Origin: Aquabacterium parvum
GTDB taxonomy: Bacteria; Pseudomonadota; Gammaproteobacteria; Burkholderiales; Burkholderiaceae_C
Length of the DNA: 47,915 bases
Assembly: GCF_001447195.1 (NCBI RefSeq)
Contig: NZ_LFRI01000206.1
Location: forward strand, 1-47,915
Direction of reading: 5' to 3'
Below the pieces are notes generated by a model. That model was not told the origin of the DNA and searched no databases. It saw nothing but the letters and a program-made list of their open reading frames with translations. Within the stretch, counting starts at the first letter, position 1. Each line of letters starts with the position of its first letter. Shown in pieces: positions 1 through 8,512 of the stretch. The position numbers and the translations under genes were made by a program.

Positions 1-93
1 TGTGCTCATCTTCAGGTCCTCAAAACTCCCAGAAACTGAGCGTCATTGCACACAAACCTGGGAGTTCTGACCATCCCCAGTTGCCAGGTTTGA
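1..93 (-). mobile_element. possible insertion-sequence end at left edge
   Basis: The minus strand ends in GAGGACCTGAAG followed by ATGAGCACA (complement of 1-9), which looks like a ribosome-binding site and the first three codons of a gene leaving the window. Just upstream of that start lies a 9-bp inverted repeat, AACTCCCAG (24-32) and CTGGGAGTT (58-66). The arrangement of a long untranslated end, a dyad and a start abutting a broken PEP-CTERM gene suggests a transposable element, perhaps IS21-like. The family is a guess from memory. The junction with the older DNA is probably near 93-125. Confidence 0.35.
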
Positions 94-273
94 TCAGTGT
101 TCATCGAGGATGTGGCAGTTTTGCAGGGCCGACTCTCGAACTCGGGCAGCAGCTCGTTCAACTTCTCGATCGACAACCTCGTCACGTCGAGCGTGCCCGA
201 ACCCACCTCGCTGGCACTGACCCTGGTTGGTCTGGCGGCAGTGGGCGCCACCGCCGCACGCAAGCGCAAGTAA
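94..273 (+). pseudogene. 3' remnant of a PEP-CTERM sorting-domain protein
   Basis: The frame ending at the TAA at 271-273 encodes SSFNFSIDNLVTSS and then VPEPTSLALTLVGL, with a basic tail ending RKRK. This is the tripartite PEP-CTERM signal (Pro-Glu-Pro, transmembrane helix, Arg/Lys cluster) recognised by exosortase/EpsH for surface or exopolysaccharide-linked sorting. In-frame stops lie at 37-39 and 91-93 and no sensible start exists, so only the C-terminal end of the gene is left. The likely cause is the element suggested at 1-93. It could also be a frameshifted gene whose 5' part lies outside the window. Confidence 0.6.
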
Positions 274-284
274 GCCCACGCCTC

Positions 285-311
285 ACGGGGCTGGATCGTT
301 CAGCCCCGTTT
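285..311 (+). terminator. hairpin terminator after PEP-CTERM remnant
   Basis: Perfect 9-bp arms ACGGGGCTG (285-293) and CAGCCCCGT (301-309) enclose a 7-nt loop and are followed by only TTGAG, so the U tract is weak. It sits 12 nt after the PEP-CTERM stop. It could also help end the convergent DUF4265 gene at 338. Confidence 0.55.
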
Positions 312-337
312 GAGTGACAGGTAAATCACGTGCGCCA

Positions 338-820
338 TCACTCTTCTGCATCATTCGGGCGGTCGTCGAACGAGCCAGGCACCCGCTCTTCGCAGGTCTC
401 GAAATGCAGCACGCCCTGCTCCTCCTGCTCATCAAGGTGGTCGAGCAAGGCGTCGATGTCAACGTCGGGTGGCACGTTGAGCGCCACGAAAGTGGCGTTC
501 GCGCGCTCGACCTCCGCGCCCAGGGCCTGCAGGTGCTCGATGCAAGGCGCCTGCTGTTCGCGCTCGATGGCAAAGCTCACGCGTAGCGTCTGGTTGCCAC
601 TGCGCTCGACCACCTCGAGGATCTCCGGCTTGAGCTCGGGCGAAGCCGACACGGCCCGCACGGAGTCACCGAAGTTCAGGCCATAGGCACAGAACGGCAC
701 GTTCTGCAGCTCGTAGAGGTCACCGCCAAGGGGCTTGACCCAGAAGGACTCGCCCTTGAGCCACCAATGGTTAGGCAGGTCGATGCAGACCTTGGTGAGG
801 TTGTTAGCGGTTTGATTCAT
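338..820 (-). CDS. DUF4265 domain-containing protein
   Basis: This 160-residue protein has the DUF4265 pattern: an N-terminal LPNHWWLKGESFWVKPL stretch followed by NVPFCAYGLNFGD, and a C-terminal acidic tail rich in Glu and Asp (residues about 125-160). No signal peptide or membrane segment is visible, so it is probably cytoplasmic. The family function is unknown. It is the last gene of a run of minus-strand genes, 18 nt after the small membrane protein, which suggests co-transcription. The ATG at 820 is the only good start. Confidence 0.75.
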   Translation of the reverse strand: MNQTANNLTKVCIDLPNHWWLKGESFWVKPLGGDLYELQNVPFCAYGLNFGDSVRAVSASPELKPEILEVVERSGNQTLRVSFAIEREQQAPCIEHLQALGAEVERANATFVALNVPPDVDIDALLDHLDEQEEQGVLHFETCEERVPGSFDDRPNDAEE

Positions 821-838
821 GGGATGAGGTGGCTTGCG

Positions 839-1099
839 TCAGGCCCGCTTGTTGTGAAGCCACGATGCCAGCAGCACGCCCGCACCACCCGCCAGGGCGC
901 CCATGAACCCGCCGAAGGCCAGCGCGATGGGCCACATCGACGCCCCGCCACCCGAGTAGGGCAGAACGAACTCGGAGACCAGCACGAAAGCCGGCACCAC
1001 GGCGCACGATGCCAGCCATGAGCGGGCTTCGCGCCGGGTGGCGGAGCACAGGGCGGCGCCTACCACGAATGCCAACAGCAGTGACAAGTACGCGGCCAT
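839..1099 (-). CDS. small membrane protein, unknown function
   Basis: The predicted 86-residue protein begins MAAYLSLLLAF. It has about three hydrophobic segments (residues roughly 3-20, 30-50 and 55-80, the last Gly/Ala-rich) and a basic HNKRA tail, so it is an inner-membrane protein of unknown role. A TTG start at 1114 would add five residues. The ATG at 1099 is preferred because GGGAG lies about 8 nt upstream. It belongs to the same run as DUF4265 and the cupin gene. I do not recognise a family. Confidence 0.55.
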   Translation of the reverse strand: MAAYLSLLLAFVVGAALCSATRREARSWLASCAVVPAFVLVSEFVLPYSGGGASMWPIALAFGGFMGALAGGAGVLLASWLHNKRA

Positions 1100-1207
1100 G
1101 CAGGGGACTCCCAATCTGGTTTTTTGTGAGCCCCGATTGTGAGCGATGCCGGCTGCCCCGATCTACCGCCCGAGCGCGATGCCGCGCGCCTCGACGGCGA
1201 TGACGGC

Positions 1208-1594
1208 TCAGGCACCAGGCAGCGCGCTGGGGGTCAAAGGCACGTACCCCGCTTCGAGCGGCGCGACCACGGAAATGAACTTCAGGGGCTCGGGGCTGGT
1301 GCACAAAACGCCGTGTACCTCGCCTTGTCTGGCGACGACGACATCGCCCGGCACCACGTTGACGAAACCGCCCTGCTCGTCCGTTTGGTACTGCCCATGG
1401 CCAGACAGGATGGTCCAGGTGTCCTGGCCCTCGGGGTGGGTGTGCGCAGCGATGCGTTGACCCGGTGCCACGTGCCACGCGACGATGACCGAGTGCTCGG
1501 ACTCCAGCACCACCGAGCGCTCGGGCTCGCGGTCGGACGGCTGCATGTGTTCGCTGGACTTGTAGACGCGTTGGCTGTTCATGGTTGGATCCAT
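1208..1594 (-). CDS. cupin domain-containing protein
   Basis: This is a single-domain cupin of 128 residues. Motif 1 reads PGQRIAAHTHPEGQDTWTIL (two His and a downstream Glu, the usual metal ligands). Motif 2 reads PGDVVVARQGEVHGV, with the final His. The fold binds a metal and may act as a small dioxygenase, an isomerase or a binding protein; the substrate cannot be read from sequence. There is no signal peptide. It lies between the MAPEG gene and the small membrane protein with gaps of about 50-110 nt. An alternative ATG is at 1582. Confidence 0.75.
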   Translation of the reverse strand: MDPTMNSQRVYKSSEHMQPSDREPERSVVLESEHSVIVAWHVAPGQRIAAHTHPEGQDTWTILSGHGQYQTDEQGGFVNVVPGDVVVARQGEVHGVLCTSPEPLKFISVVAPLEAGYVPLTPSALPGA

Positions 1595-1650
1595 CTGTGA
1601 CGGTGTGCATGGAGCAAAAACTGCGCCTCACATGGCGCCTGGCCGCCGAT

Positions 1651-2037
1651 TCACCGGGTCAGGAAGTTGAAGATCAGCACCCCTGAGGCGGCCAGCAAGG
1701 CCGTGAACGTCATGACCATGCCGGAGACCCGGAAGACGAACTTTTCGTTCATCTGGCTCATGCCGTGTGCGTGCACGCAGCGCCCGACCAGGAGCAAGGC
1801 ACCGAGCCCATGGATGACCCAGGGATGCGCACCCTGGAACTCGACGAAGCCAATCAGCAAGAGCGTGAGGGGCGCGTACTCGGCGAAGTTCGAATGCACG
1901 CGCATGGCCCGGAGCATCTCGTCGTTGTCCTTGGCGCCGACGCCGATCTTGAGCCTGCGGCGCAGGCCGATGGTTCGGATGCTCAGGTAGAAAAAGAGCA
2001 GGCCCAGCAGGGCGGCGTAAAAGGGGAGGATGTGCAT
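1651..2037 (-). CDS. MAPEG family membrane protein
   Basis: Membrane-associated proteins in eicosanoid and glutathione metabolism (MAPEG) are four-helix membrane proteins, some with glutathione transferase or peroxidase activity. The 128-residue product shows TM1 MHILPFYAALLGLLFFYL, then RRRLKIGVGAKDNDEMLRAMRVHSNFAEYAPLT, whose charged loop, RxHxNFxEY motif and Pro are diagnostic of bacterial MAPEG. Three further helices follow. A frame extension starting with GTG at 2091 would add 18 polar residues. The ATG at 2037 fits family length, though its ribosome-binding site is weak. Substrate unknown. Confidence 0.85.
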   Translation of the reverse strand: MHILPFYAALLGLLFFYLSIRTIGLRRRLKIGVGAKDNDEMLRAMRVHSNFAEYAPLTLLLIGFVEFQGAHPWVIHGLGALLLVGRCVHAHGMSQMNEKFVFRVSGMVMTFTALLAASGVLIFNFLTR

Positions 2038-2146
2038 GAAGCCTGTGCTCTGCTCTTTGATTGATAGGGTGACCGCCGTATACATTTGCACATCTCACAC
2101 TCCGCACAAGGTGTGTCGACCTGCAGACAAGCAAGAATGCCGAAGC

Positions 2147-2596
2147 TCAAGGGACATCAATACACGCGAGGCTGCCAGGCGTGATGGCGTTTTTGCTGGA
2201 CACGTATTCAAACCTCAACACCCTGCTCCACGCTTCAAAGGGCCTCGCCTCGCCATAAGACCACGTGCAAGCTTTGAGAACTCCTCCCTCGCACGAGAAG
2301 CTGCTAGAGCCGGAGGGTGAACGAGATTGGGACCAGAGGATGTAGGAGGCAATGAAGTGACTGACGCCTTTCCCTGGGAGGTCGCACTGGAGCAGGTTCT
2401 CTTGAATCATCAGATGGGGATCTTGCATCAGGGCAAGCAGAGCCCGCTTTGATTCCTCGGAATACCCACTCTTTGATTTCGAGTCAGCCACAACATACCC
2501 AACCACACCGCCCATGAAGAATGCCATGGTCGTGAGCATGATGCAGAGCGACTTACGCACGGTCCAATTCGCAGGCTGAGCTGACTCGTCACTCAT
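2147..2596 (-). CDS. single-pass membrane protein, unknown function
   Basis: This 149-residue protein has one N-terminal transmembrane helix (residues about 16-38, SLCIMLTTMAFFMGGVVGYV). The rest is a probably periplasmic domain with three Cys that could form disulfides. Base composition is clearly less GC-rich than the neighbours, a sign of recent acquisition or relaxed selection. The start overlaps the end of the upstream membrane-protein gene by 8 nt at GAGATGAGTGA, behind AGGAAGGGGGG, so translation is probably coupled. A GTG start at 2602 is possible. No family recognised. Confidence 0.6.
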   Translation of the reverse strand: MSDESAQPANWTVRKSLCIMLTTMAFFMGGVVGYVVADSKSKSGYSEESKRALLALMQDPHLMIQENLLQCDLPGKGVSHFIASYILWSQSRSPSGSSSFSCEGGVLKACTWSYGEARPFEAWSRVLRFEYVSSKNAITPGSLACIDVP

Positions 2597-3233
2597 CTCC
2601 ACCCCCCTTCCTTTTGCGCCAGCGGTCCGTGAATGTTCTTAGGTCGCACCTCCCTGGCATCCGGCCAGCGCCTCGGCGCCCCAGCCGCCACTGCAGCACC
2701 GCCACCACCAGCGCCATCACCATCACGCACAGCGCCAGCTCGGTCATGGCCACCTTGTCGCCCAGCGTGCGGGGCGCGTCAAACACGGTGTAGGGCGCCT
2801 GCACGAAGCGCACAAAGGCAAACACCATGGCCGTGAGCACCAGTTGCCAGGGGCCGAACACCGCCCACAGCGGGTAGGCCAGCATGGCCGCGTACAGCAC
2901 GGCCACCAGGGTGCCAGGCACGAAGACGGCCAGGTAGCGCTCAAGCGAGCCGGGGGGCGCGGCCTTGATCACCTCGTTCATGAAGTCCAGGTTGCCCACC
3001 AGCACCGCGTACACCTGAAAGCCCACGAACAAGGTCGTGCACCACAGCAGCACGCGCACCAGCCAGTTGGGCTGCACGCCCCTCTGGCGCCAGCGGTGGG
3101 CGCCCCACCAGCTCAGGGCCAGCAGGGCCAGCAGCAGGGCCAGGCCGTTGGGGTTGCGGTCCATGGCGCTGGACCACCAGGGCGAGCCCACCAGCCAGGC
3201 CAGGCACAGCAGCGCCGTCAGCTTTTGAGCCAT
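2589..3233 (-). CDS. polytopic membrane protein, unknown function
   Basis: The product, about 214 residues, begins MAQKLTALLCLAWLVG and has six or so hydrophobic segments spread over residues 5-195, then a basic cytoplasmic tail (TDRWRKRKGGGDE). The start at 3233 follows a strong GGGGAGGG ribosome-binding site; an upstream GTG/ATG at 3296 would overlap the MscS gene. Downstream it overlaps the small membrane protein, so the two are coupled. It follows the MscS gene by 26 nt, suggesting an operon. Family not recognised. Confidence 0.65.
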   Translation of the reverse strand: MAQKLTALLCLAWLVGSPWWSSAMDRNPNGLALLLALLALSWWGAHRWRQRGVQPNWLVRVLLWCTTLFVGFQVYAVLVGNLDFMNEVIKAAPPGSLERYLAVFVPGTLVAVLYAAMLAYPLWAVFGPWQLVLTAMVFAFVRFVQAPYTVFDAPRTLGDKVAMTELALCVMVMALVVAVLQWRLGRRGAGRMPGRCDLRTFTDRWRKRKGGGDE

Positions 3234-3259
3234 GTGCCCTCCCCTCGCCTTCTCGCGGT

Positions 3260-5005
3260 TCAGGCCTTGGGGCCCTGGGCCAGCGGGGTGTGCCACTTGG
3301 CCTGGGGCACCACCTTGGGCTCGGTCGGGTCCAGCATGTAATGCGGCGACATGATCTGCACGCCGTTTTCGTTGAACACGTCCTGGATGTTGGCGTGCAA
3401 GGCGCTGAGCACCTCGGCGCGTGGGCGCGGCTGATCGGGTATTGCTTGGGCCACCAGGCGGTACTCGGGGTACCAGTCGCTCAGCGCGGTCTGGTAGACG
3501 CGGGGCGCTGGGGTGTCCAGCACACCGGGCGTGCGGCGCGCGGCTTCGATCAGCATGGCTTCAACTTGCCGCCAGGGCGTGTCGTAGCCGATGGTGACCA
3601 CGGTGTCGACGATGTAGCCGGGGCCTTGCACCTCGCGCGAGTAGTTCTTGGTGGCCGAGCTGGCGATGATGTTGTTGGGCAGCACGATCTCTTCGCCCAG
3701 CCCGGTGCGGATGCGGGTGTTGAAGGCGCCCACTTCCAGCACGGTGCCTTCGTGTTCGCCCACGCGCACGTACTCGCCTTTGCGCAGCGTGTTGCTGTAG
3801 GTCAGGATCAGGCCGGCCGCGACCTGGGCCACGAAGCTCGACGCACCGAGCGACAGCATCAGGCCCACCAGCACCGACATGCCTTTGAAGGCCTCGGTTT
3901 CGGCGCCGGGCAGGTAGGGGTAGGCCATGGCCAGCGCGAAGATCCAGATCACCCACGAGGCCACGCGGCGGGTGGGCGTGGCGGCGTCGGGGCGCAGCCA
4001 GCTCAGCGTGAGGTGGCCGGTTTCAACGCGGTGAAAGACACGCGCCAGGGCGCCCACCACCGCGCGCGCCAGCAGCAGGATCAGGCCGGCCACCACCAGG
4101 CCGGGCACGGCGTTCACCACGCCACTGCCCAGCTCCAGCACGGCGTTGACCAGGAAGCGTCGCAAGCCCTCGCCCCAGGGCCGCGTGTACGGGAACTGCT
4201 GCAGCGAAAAGCTCAACCAGCCATAGGCCACCAGCAGGCCCAGGCCCCAGCTCAAGGCGGTGTCGAGGTGGCCAACGGCCTGGCGCACGCGGCCGCGGCG
4301 CAGCACCTGGGCGTCGGCCAGCTTGCGGGTCTTGGTGTCCAGGAAGCGTTCGAGCAGGCGCAGGGCCGCGTCGCGCAGGTGGCCCAGGGCCCACAGCAGC
4401 GCAGCGGCCACGGTGGTGGCGCCCAGCACCCAGGCCAGGCTGATCAGCAGGCTGCGGGTGTCGCGGCCTTCCTGGGTTTCGCGGATGGCCAGGTTCAGCG
4501 CGGCCACGGTGCGGTCCATCAGGCTGGCCAGGGTGTCGCCCAGCAGCGGGTCGGCGTCGGCGGCGTGCAGCACGATGGTCATCACGCCGTCGATGAAGAT
4601 CAGCTCGCCTTCGGGCGTGGAGCGGGTGGTGACGCGGCCCGGCCCGCCAGCGGCCAGCGCCTGGTCGATGTTGTGGCTGGCGCGGCGCACGCGCTCTTCG
4701 GGCGTCATGCCCAGGAAGGCCGTCTGCAGCGTGAGGATGGGCCGGTTGGCCACGTGCAGCGTGGCGGGCTCTTCGATGACGGCTTCGGGGGGGCGGGTGG
4801 TGTTGGCCCCTGCGTTGGGCGCCGTGTTGGCGGCGGCCGGCTGGGAAGCGCCGTGCGTGGCCGGGGTGGACGCGTGGCTGGCGGCGTGGTGCGGCTTGGC
4901 TTGCGCTGGCGTGGGCGCCACGGTGGCGAGGGTGGCGCCAAGCCCGAAGGCCAGGCCCAGGATCAGGCTGAACAGACCGGTGCGGGTCAAAGGCTGAGGG
5001 CGCAT
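3260..5005 (-). CDS. MscS-family mechanosensitive ion channel
   Basis: This 581-residue inner-membrane channel opens on membrane tension to release solutes on hypo-osmotic shock. A cleavable signal peptide (residues 1-35, ending APTPAQA) leads into a Pro/Ala-rich linker and an extra periplasmic domain. About five transmembrane helices follow (residues roughly 165-400). The pore helix carries the Gly/Ala-rich LSLGASSFVAQVAAGLIL, and the beta domain carries EYVRVGEHEGTVLEVGAFNT and LPNNIIASS, both hallmarks of MscS. The C-terminal alpha/beta domain is complete. It is longer than E. coli MscS (286 residues), like the large MscS paralogues. The ATG at 5005 is used; TTG at 5014 is possible. Confidence 0.9.
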   Translation of the reverse strand: MRPQPLTRTGLFSLILGLAFGLGATLATVAPTPAQAKPHHAASHASTPATHGASQPAAANTAPNAGANTTRPPEAVIEEPATLHVANRPILTLQTAFLGMTPEERVRRASHNIDQALAAGGPGRVTTRSTPEGELIFIDGVMTIVLHAADADPLLGDTLASLMDRTVAALNLAIRETQEGRDTRSLLISLAWVLGATTVAAALLWALGHLRDAALRLLERFLDTKTRKLADAQVLRRGRVRQAVGHLDTALSWGLGLLVAYGWLSFSLQQFPYTRPWGEGLRRFLVNAVLELGSGVVNAVPGLVVAGLILLLARAVVGALARVFHRVETGHLTLSWLRPDAATPTRRVASWVIWIFALAMAYPYLPGAETEAFKGMSVLVGLMLSLGASSFVAQVAAGLILTYSNTLRKGEYVRVGEHEGTVLEVGAFNTRIRTGLGEEIVLPNNIIASSATKNYSREVQGPGYIVDTVVTIGYDTPWRQVEAMLIEAARRTPGVLDTPAPRVYQTALSDWYPEYRLVAQAIPDQPRPRAEVLSALHANIQDVFNENGVQIMSPHYMLDPTEPKVVPQAKWHTPLAQGPKA

Positions 5006-5048
5006 GTTGGGCAAGGCAAGGGGCTGACGGTGCCCGGCCTCGCCTGCG

Positions 5049-6557
5049 TCAAACCACCAGGCGCGCCGGGTCCAGGAACTGCTGTCGGTATGCCTCGAAT
5101 GTAAGGCGGTCTGTGGCCTCGATCTCGGCCTGGGCCTGCCACGAGCGGTTGGCGCGCAACAGCGCGGCTTCGCGCTCGGCCGCGTTCAAGGGCTGGGCCA
5201 GCAGGGCCTGGCCCACGCGCTCGGAGGCGGCCAGGCCAAAGGCCGCGTGCTCGCCCGCGTGCAGTTGCCGCATGGCTTGCAAGGCGCGGGCCGAGGGCAG
5301 TTGGTCGGCCTGTTGCAGGTCTTGCGTGGCCTTGTGCCAGGCTTGCGTGAAGGCGTCGGTGTTCTGCACCTCGTCGAGGTGGCGCGCCAGCGGCAGGCCT
5401 TGCGCCATCACGTCGGCGGCCCAGTCGGTCAGCAGCACGTCTTCGCCGGCGCGGCGCAGCTTCAGGCCCGGCTCGCGGCCACGAGAGGCCACCAGGCGCT
5501 GGTTGTCGACCAGCTCGCGGATCTCTTGCGGCGAGTCGGGTGGGCTCTCGGACGTCATCGCCCACAGCAGGAAGACATCCAGCACGCGCAGGGTGTGCTC
5601 GTCGATGCCCACGGTGAGCTCGGGCTGCAGGTCCATGCAGCGCACCTCGACGTACTCGACGCCGCGCTCGCGCAGGGCGTGCAGCGGGCGCTCGCCAGGC
5701 TGGGTCACGCGCTTGGGGCGGATGGGGCTGTAGAACTCGTTTTCGATCTGCAGCAGGCTGGTGCCCAGTTGGCGGTAGCTGCCATCGGGCGCCTGGATGC
5801 CCAGGGCCTCGTAAGGCGGGTGCGAGCCGACCAGCGCGCCACGCAGCGAGCGCGCGTAGCCGTCGAGGTGGTTGTAGCTCACGCACAGCGCGCTTTGTGC
5901 GTCGCTCTGGTAGCCCAGGCGGCCCATGCGCAACGAGGTGGCATGCGGCAGGTGCAGTGTGTCGTCGCCCAGGGGCTGCAAGCCGTGGTCGAGCCCGGCC
6001 ACGAAGCCCTTGGTGACGGCGGGCGATGCACCGAACAGCATCAGCAGCACGAAGACGTGCCGGCGGAAGTTGCGGATCAGCGCGAAGTAGTCCTCGGTGG
6101 TGGCGCCTTGCACCGACCAGTTGTAGTGGATGCCGCTGATGGTCTGCATGCGCGCGCCGTAGCGGTGCACCAGCCCGTTGCGATACACGCGCTTGGCCTG
6201 GCCCACGTTGGAGGTGCCGTAGTAGCCAATGGGGATGGCGCCGTCGGGCGGCAGGTGGCCGGGCATGGAGCTGGCCCACATGCGCTGCGGGCCGATGGCT
6301 TGCAGCACCTCGCGGTGGATGTCGGTGAGCTCGCGCAGGCAGTCGTCGATGCTGGCGTGCACGCCGGTGACGAGTTCGAGCTGCGACTCGCTGAAGTCGG
6401 TGGTGATGTGCGGGTGGGTCAGGGCCGAGCCCAGGGCGCGCGGGTGGGCGTCGGCCGCCAGGGTGCCGTCGGGCAGCACGCGCAGGCCTTCTTTTTCGAT
6501 GCCACGCCGCATGGCGGACACGTCGAGGCGCTGAAGGCGGTCGAGTGGGCTGGGCAC
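5049..6557 (-). CDS. gshA: glutamate-cysteine ligase (E. coli type)
   Basis: GshA joins the gamma-carboxyl of glutamate to cysteine with ATP, the first and rate-limiting step of glutathione synthesis, in the cytoplasm. The 502-residue protein matches the E. coli-type family in length and has RRGIEKEGLRV near the N-terminus (nucleotide/metal-binding Glu), DFSESQLELVTG, and GIHYNWS followed by DYFALIRNFRR. I chose the GTG at 6557 because AAGGAG lies 7 nt upstream; the ATG at 6578 lies on the far side of that site. The neighbour 43 nt downstream is the MscS gene; co-transcription is possible. Confidence 0.93.
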   Translation of the reverse strand: MPSPLDRLQRLDVSAMRRGIEKEGLRVLPDGTLAADAHPRALGSALTHPHITTDFSESQLELVTGVHASIDDCLRELTDIHREVLQAIGPQRMWASSMPGHLPPDGAIPIGYYGTSNVGQAKRVYRNGLVHRYGARMQTISGIHYNWSVQGATTEDYFALIRNFRRHVFVLLMLFGASPAVTKGFVAGLDHGLQPLGDDTLHLPHATSLRMGRLGYQSDAQSALCVSYNHLDGYARSLRGALVGSHPPYEALGIQAPDGSYRQLGTSLLQIENEFYSPIRPKRVTQPGERPLHALRERGVEYVEVRCMDLQPELTVGIDEHTLRVLDVFLLWAMTSESPPDSPQEIRELVDNQRLVASRGREPGLKLRRAGEDVLLTDWAADVMAQGLPLARHLDEVQNTDAFTQAWHKATQDLQQADQLPSARALQAMRQLHAGEHAAFGLAASERVGQALLAQPLNAAEREAALLRANRSWQAQAEIEATDRLTFEAYRQQFLDPARLVV

Positions 6558-6688
6558 GGGCGGTCTCCTTGGTGGCATCGGGCGGGCGCACCCTCAAGGC
6601 ACGCAGAGGGCGCGATTGTGCGCCATCGCGTGTGACCTTGCATGAACGCCCGCCTATGGCCTTGGAGCCCAGGCAACCCGCTCGGATT

Positions 6689-8347
6689 TCACAATCCGAT
6701 GCCCAGTGCCGTGGCCGTGTCCCAGACCAGGCATTGGTGCTTGGCGTAGATGCCGCCCAGGTAGTTGGTCGACACCTGGGGCGTGGTCAGCTGTTGCGTG
6801 GCCGAGGTGAGTTTGTTGAAGCGCGGCCAGTTCAGCTGACCACCGCCGTTGGGGTTGCCCGTGGCGGCAAAGCGGCCCCAGTACTGCGCCATCTGGGCCG
6901 ACAGTTGCAGCTGCGCCGGCGAGGCCACCTCGAGCGGGTCCGGGCTGGGCGGTGTGGTCGCGATGCGGGACTGGAACAGGAAGGGCAACTCGGACGCGTG
7001 GTAAGCCCCCCAGTTCATGAAGGGATCGGGTGCGAGCTGGGGCACCAGCGGCTCCTGGAACTCGTAGGCGTAGGTGGGCACGTAGGCCGACAGGCTGCGC
7101 GCAGCCGACTGCGTGCCGCAGGCGAACATGGCGTCGGTCATCAGGGCCGATGCGGCCAGGTTGGGCGAGCCCAGTCGCTTGCTGGAGTAGTCCAACATGA
7201 CGATGGAAGCCAGCGTGGCGCTGCCCGCGATGTCGGTGACCAGGGCCTTGTATTCGGCCTCGGTGAGCGGTGAGCCGCGACGCAGGTCGTAGGCCAGCGC
7301 CACGAACAGACGGCCTTCTTCCCGGGTGGCGCCCACCATCGTCGGCACGCGGTGGAACTTGCCTTGGCGCACCAGGTCCTTGGGCGCAGCGGGCAGGATC
7401 ACGCCGTCCACCCAGGGCGACAGCCCCAGCAAGGTCTTCGGGTTCTCGAAGTCGATCGAGGGTGCGGCGTTGAAGACCTCGTCGGTGGACTTGCTGCGCA
7501 GGCAGGCGAGCTGTGATGGGCCGGCTGGGCAGCCCAGCTTCTTCGCCAGCGCGTTGCCCGTGGCCACGGACTGCTCGCGCTTCAAAGTACCCAGGGTGCA
7601 GGGCCCGCTTTGCAGGATGGCGCGCTGGAACAGGCCGGCAGCCGCTGGCGAGACGAACTGCTGGCACACGCTGATGCTGCCGGCCGACTGGCCGAACAGG
7701 GTCACTCGCTTGGCGTCGCCGCCGAAGTTGGCGATGTTGCGCTGAACCCAGCGCAGCGCGGCCTGCTGGTCCTGCAGCGCGTGGTTGCCGGCCGGGTCTT
7801 CGGCGCTCAAGGCGTCCAGCGCCATCAGGCCGAAGATGCCCAGGCGGTAGTTGACGGTGACGACGATGGTGCCGGTGGACTGCGCCAGGCGGCTGCCGTC
7901 GTACTGCGAGCCAGCGCCAGTCAGGAAGGCGCCGCCGTGCACCCACACCATCACCGGCGCGTTGCTGCCGGCTTGCACGCCGGGCGGCACGTGAACGTTG
8001 AGGTAGAGGCAGTCTTCGCTGGAGCCGGGCACGCCGGCTGGCGGCAGCGTGGCGTCTTGCTTGCAAGCGGGGCCGGCACGGTCGGCCAGGCGCACGCCCT
8101 GCCAGGGCTGCACGGGCGCGGGGGCCTTCCAGCGCAGCTCGCCCACAGGGGGCTGGGCAAAGGGCAGGCCCATGTAGACCGTGCCGCCGTCGGAGCCGCT
8201 CAGGCCCTGCACCCAGCCGGCCTGCGTGGACACCGGCGCGGGTGCGGCTTGTGCAGTGCCGGCCCAGCTGGACAGCGCCAGCGCAACGGTGGCAAGGGTG
8301 GCCAACGCGGCCCCGGTGATGCGCCTGGTGGCGGGTGCTTGCGGCAT
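6689..8347 (-). CDS. secreted type-B carboxylesterase
   Basis: This alpha/beta hydrolase should cleave carboxylic esters outside the cytoplasm. It is 552 residues long with a signal peptide (residues 1-35, ending WAGTAQA). It has the type-B pattern SEDCLYLNV (110-118), the oxyanion hole HGGAF (137-141), the nucleophile elbow GQSAG with Ser221, the acidic residue in GATREEGRLF, and the catalytic His in YHASELPFLF. Type-B enzymes more often carry GESAG. The ATG follows AGGAGG. It diverges from an AraC regulator, with paired direct repeats between them, so that regulator probably controls it. Substrate unknown. Confidence 0.9.
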   Translation of the reverse strand: MPQAPATRRITGAALATLATVALALSSWAGTAQAAPAPVSTQAGWVQGLSGSDGGTVYMGLPFAQPPVGELRWKAPAPVQPWQGVRLADRAGPACKQDATLPPAGVPGSSEDCLYLNVHVPPGVQAGSNAPVMVWVHGGAFLTGAGSQYDGSRLAQSTGTIVVTVNYRLGIFGLMALDALSAEDPAGNHALQDQQAALRWVQRNIANFGGDAKRVTLFGQSAGSISVCQQFVSPAAAGLFQRAILQSGPCTLGTLKREQSVATGNALAKKLGCPAGPSQLACLRSKSTDEVFNAAPSIDFENPKTLLGLSPWVDGVILPAAPKDLVRQGKFHRVPTMVGATREEGRLFVALAYDLRRGSPLTEAEYKALVTDIAGSATLASIVMLDYSSKRLGSPNLAASALMTDAMFACGTQSAARSLSAYVPTYAYEFQEPLVPQLAPDPFMNWGAYHASELPFLFQSRIATTPPSPDPLEVASPAQLQLSAQMAQYWGRFAATGNPNGGGQLNWPRFNKLTSATQQLTTPQVSTNYLGGIYAKHQCLVWDTATALGIGL

Positions 8348-8409
8348 GTCTGCGTCCTCCTGAAGGGTCAAAGGTGGGCGCATTGTGGTCAGGCGCTGCG
8401 GGGCGCAGG

Positions 8410-8440
8410 TTGTCATTTCCATGCATCGACTTGTCATTTC
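8410..8440. promoter_or_regulatory. paired direct repeats, likely AraC operator
   Basis: Two identical 10-mers TTGTCATTTC (8410-8419 and 8431-8440) lie in the same orientation with starts 21 bp apart, two helical turns. That is the usual layout of half-sites for an AraC-type dimer. They sit 63 bp upstream of the esterase ATG and 73 bp upstream of the regulator ATG, so they can serve either promoter. Confidence 0.6.
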
Positions 8441-8512
8441 TCTGCAGCCACGCACGACACTGGTGAAAGTCCTTAAGTCGCCCCCCTGAGGCGTTCCCGC
8501 AGCATCCCCCGC

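Noticed and set aside
3290..5104. 604-residue plus-strand open frame opposite the MscS gene
   Set aside because: His/Gln/Gly-rich mirror of a GC-rich gene with no domain; the minus-strand MscS frame has signal peptide, helices and family motifs.
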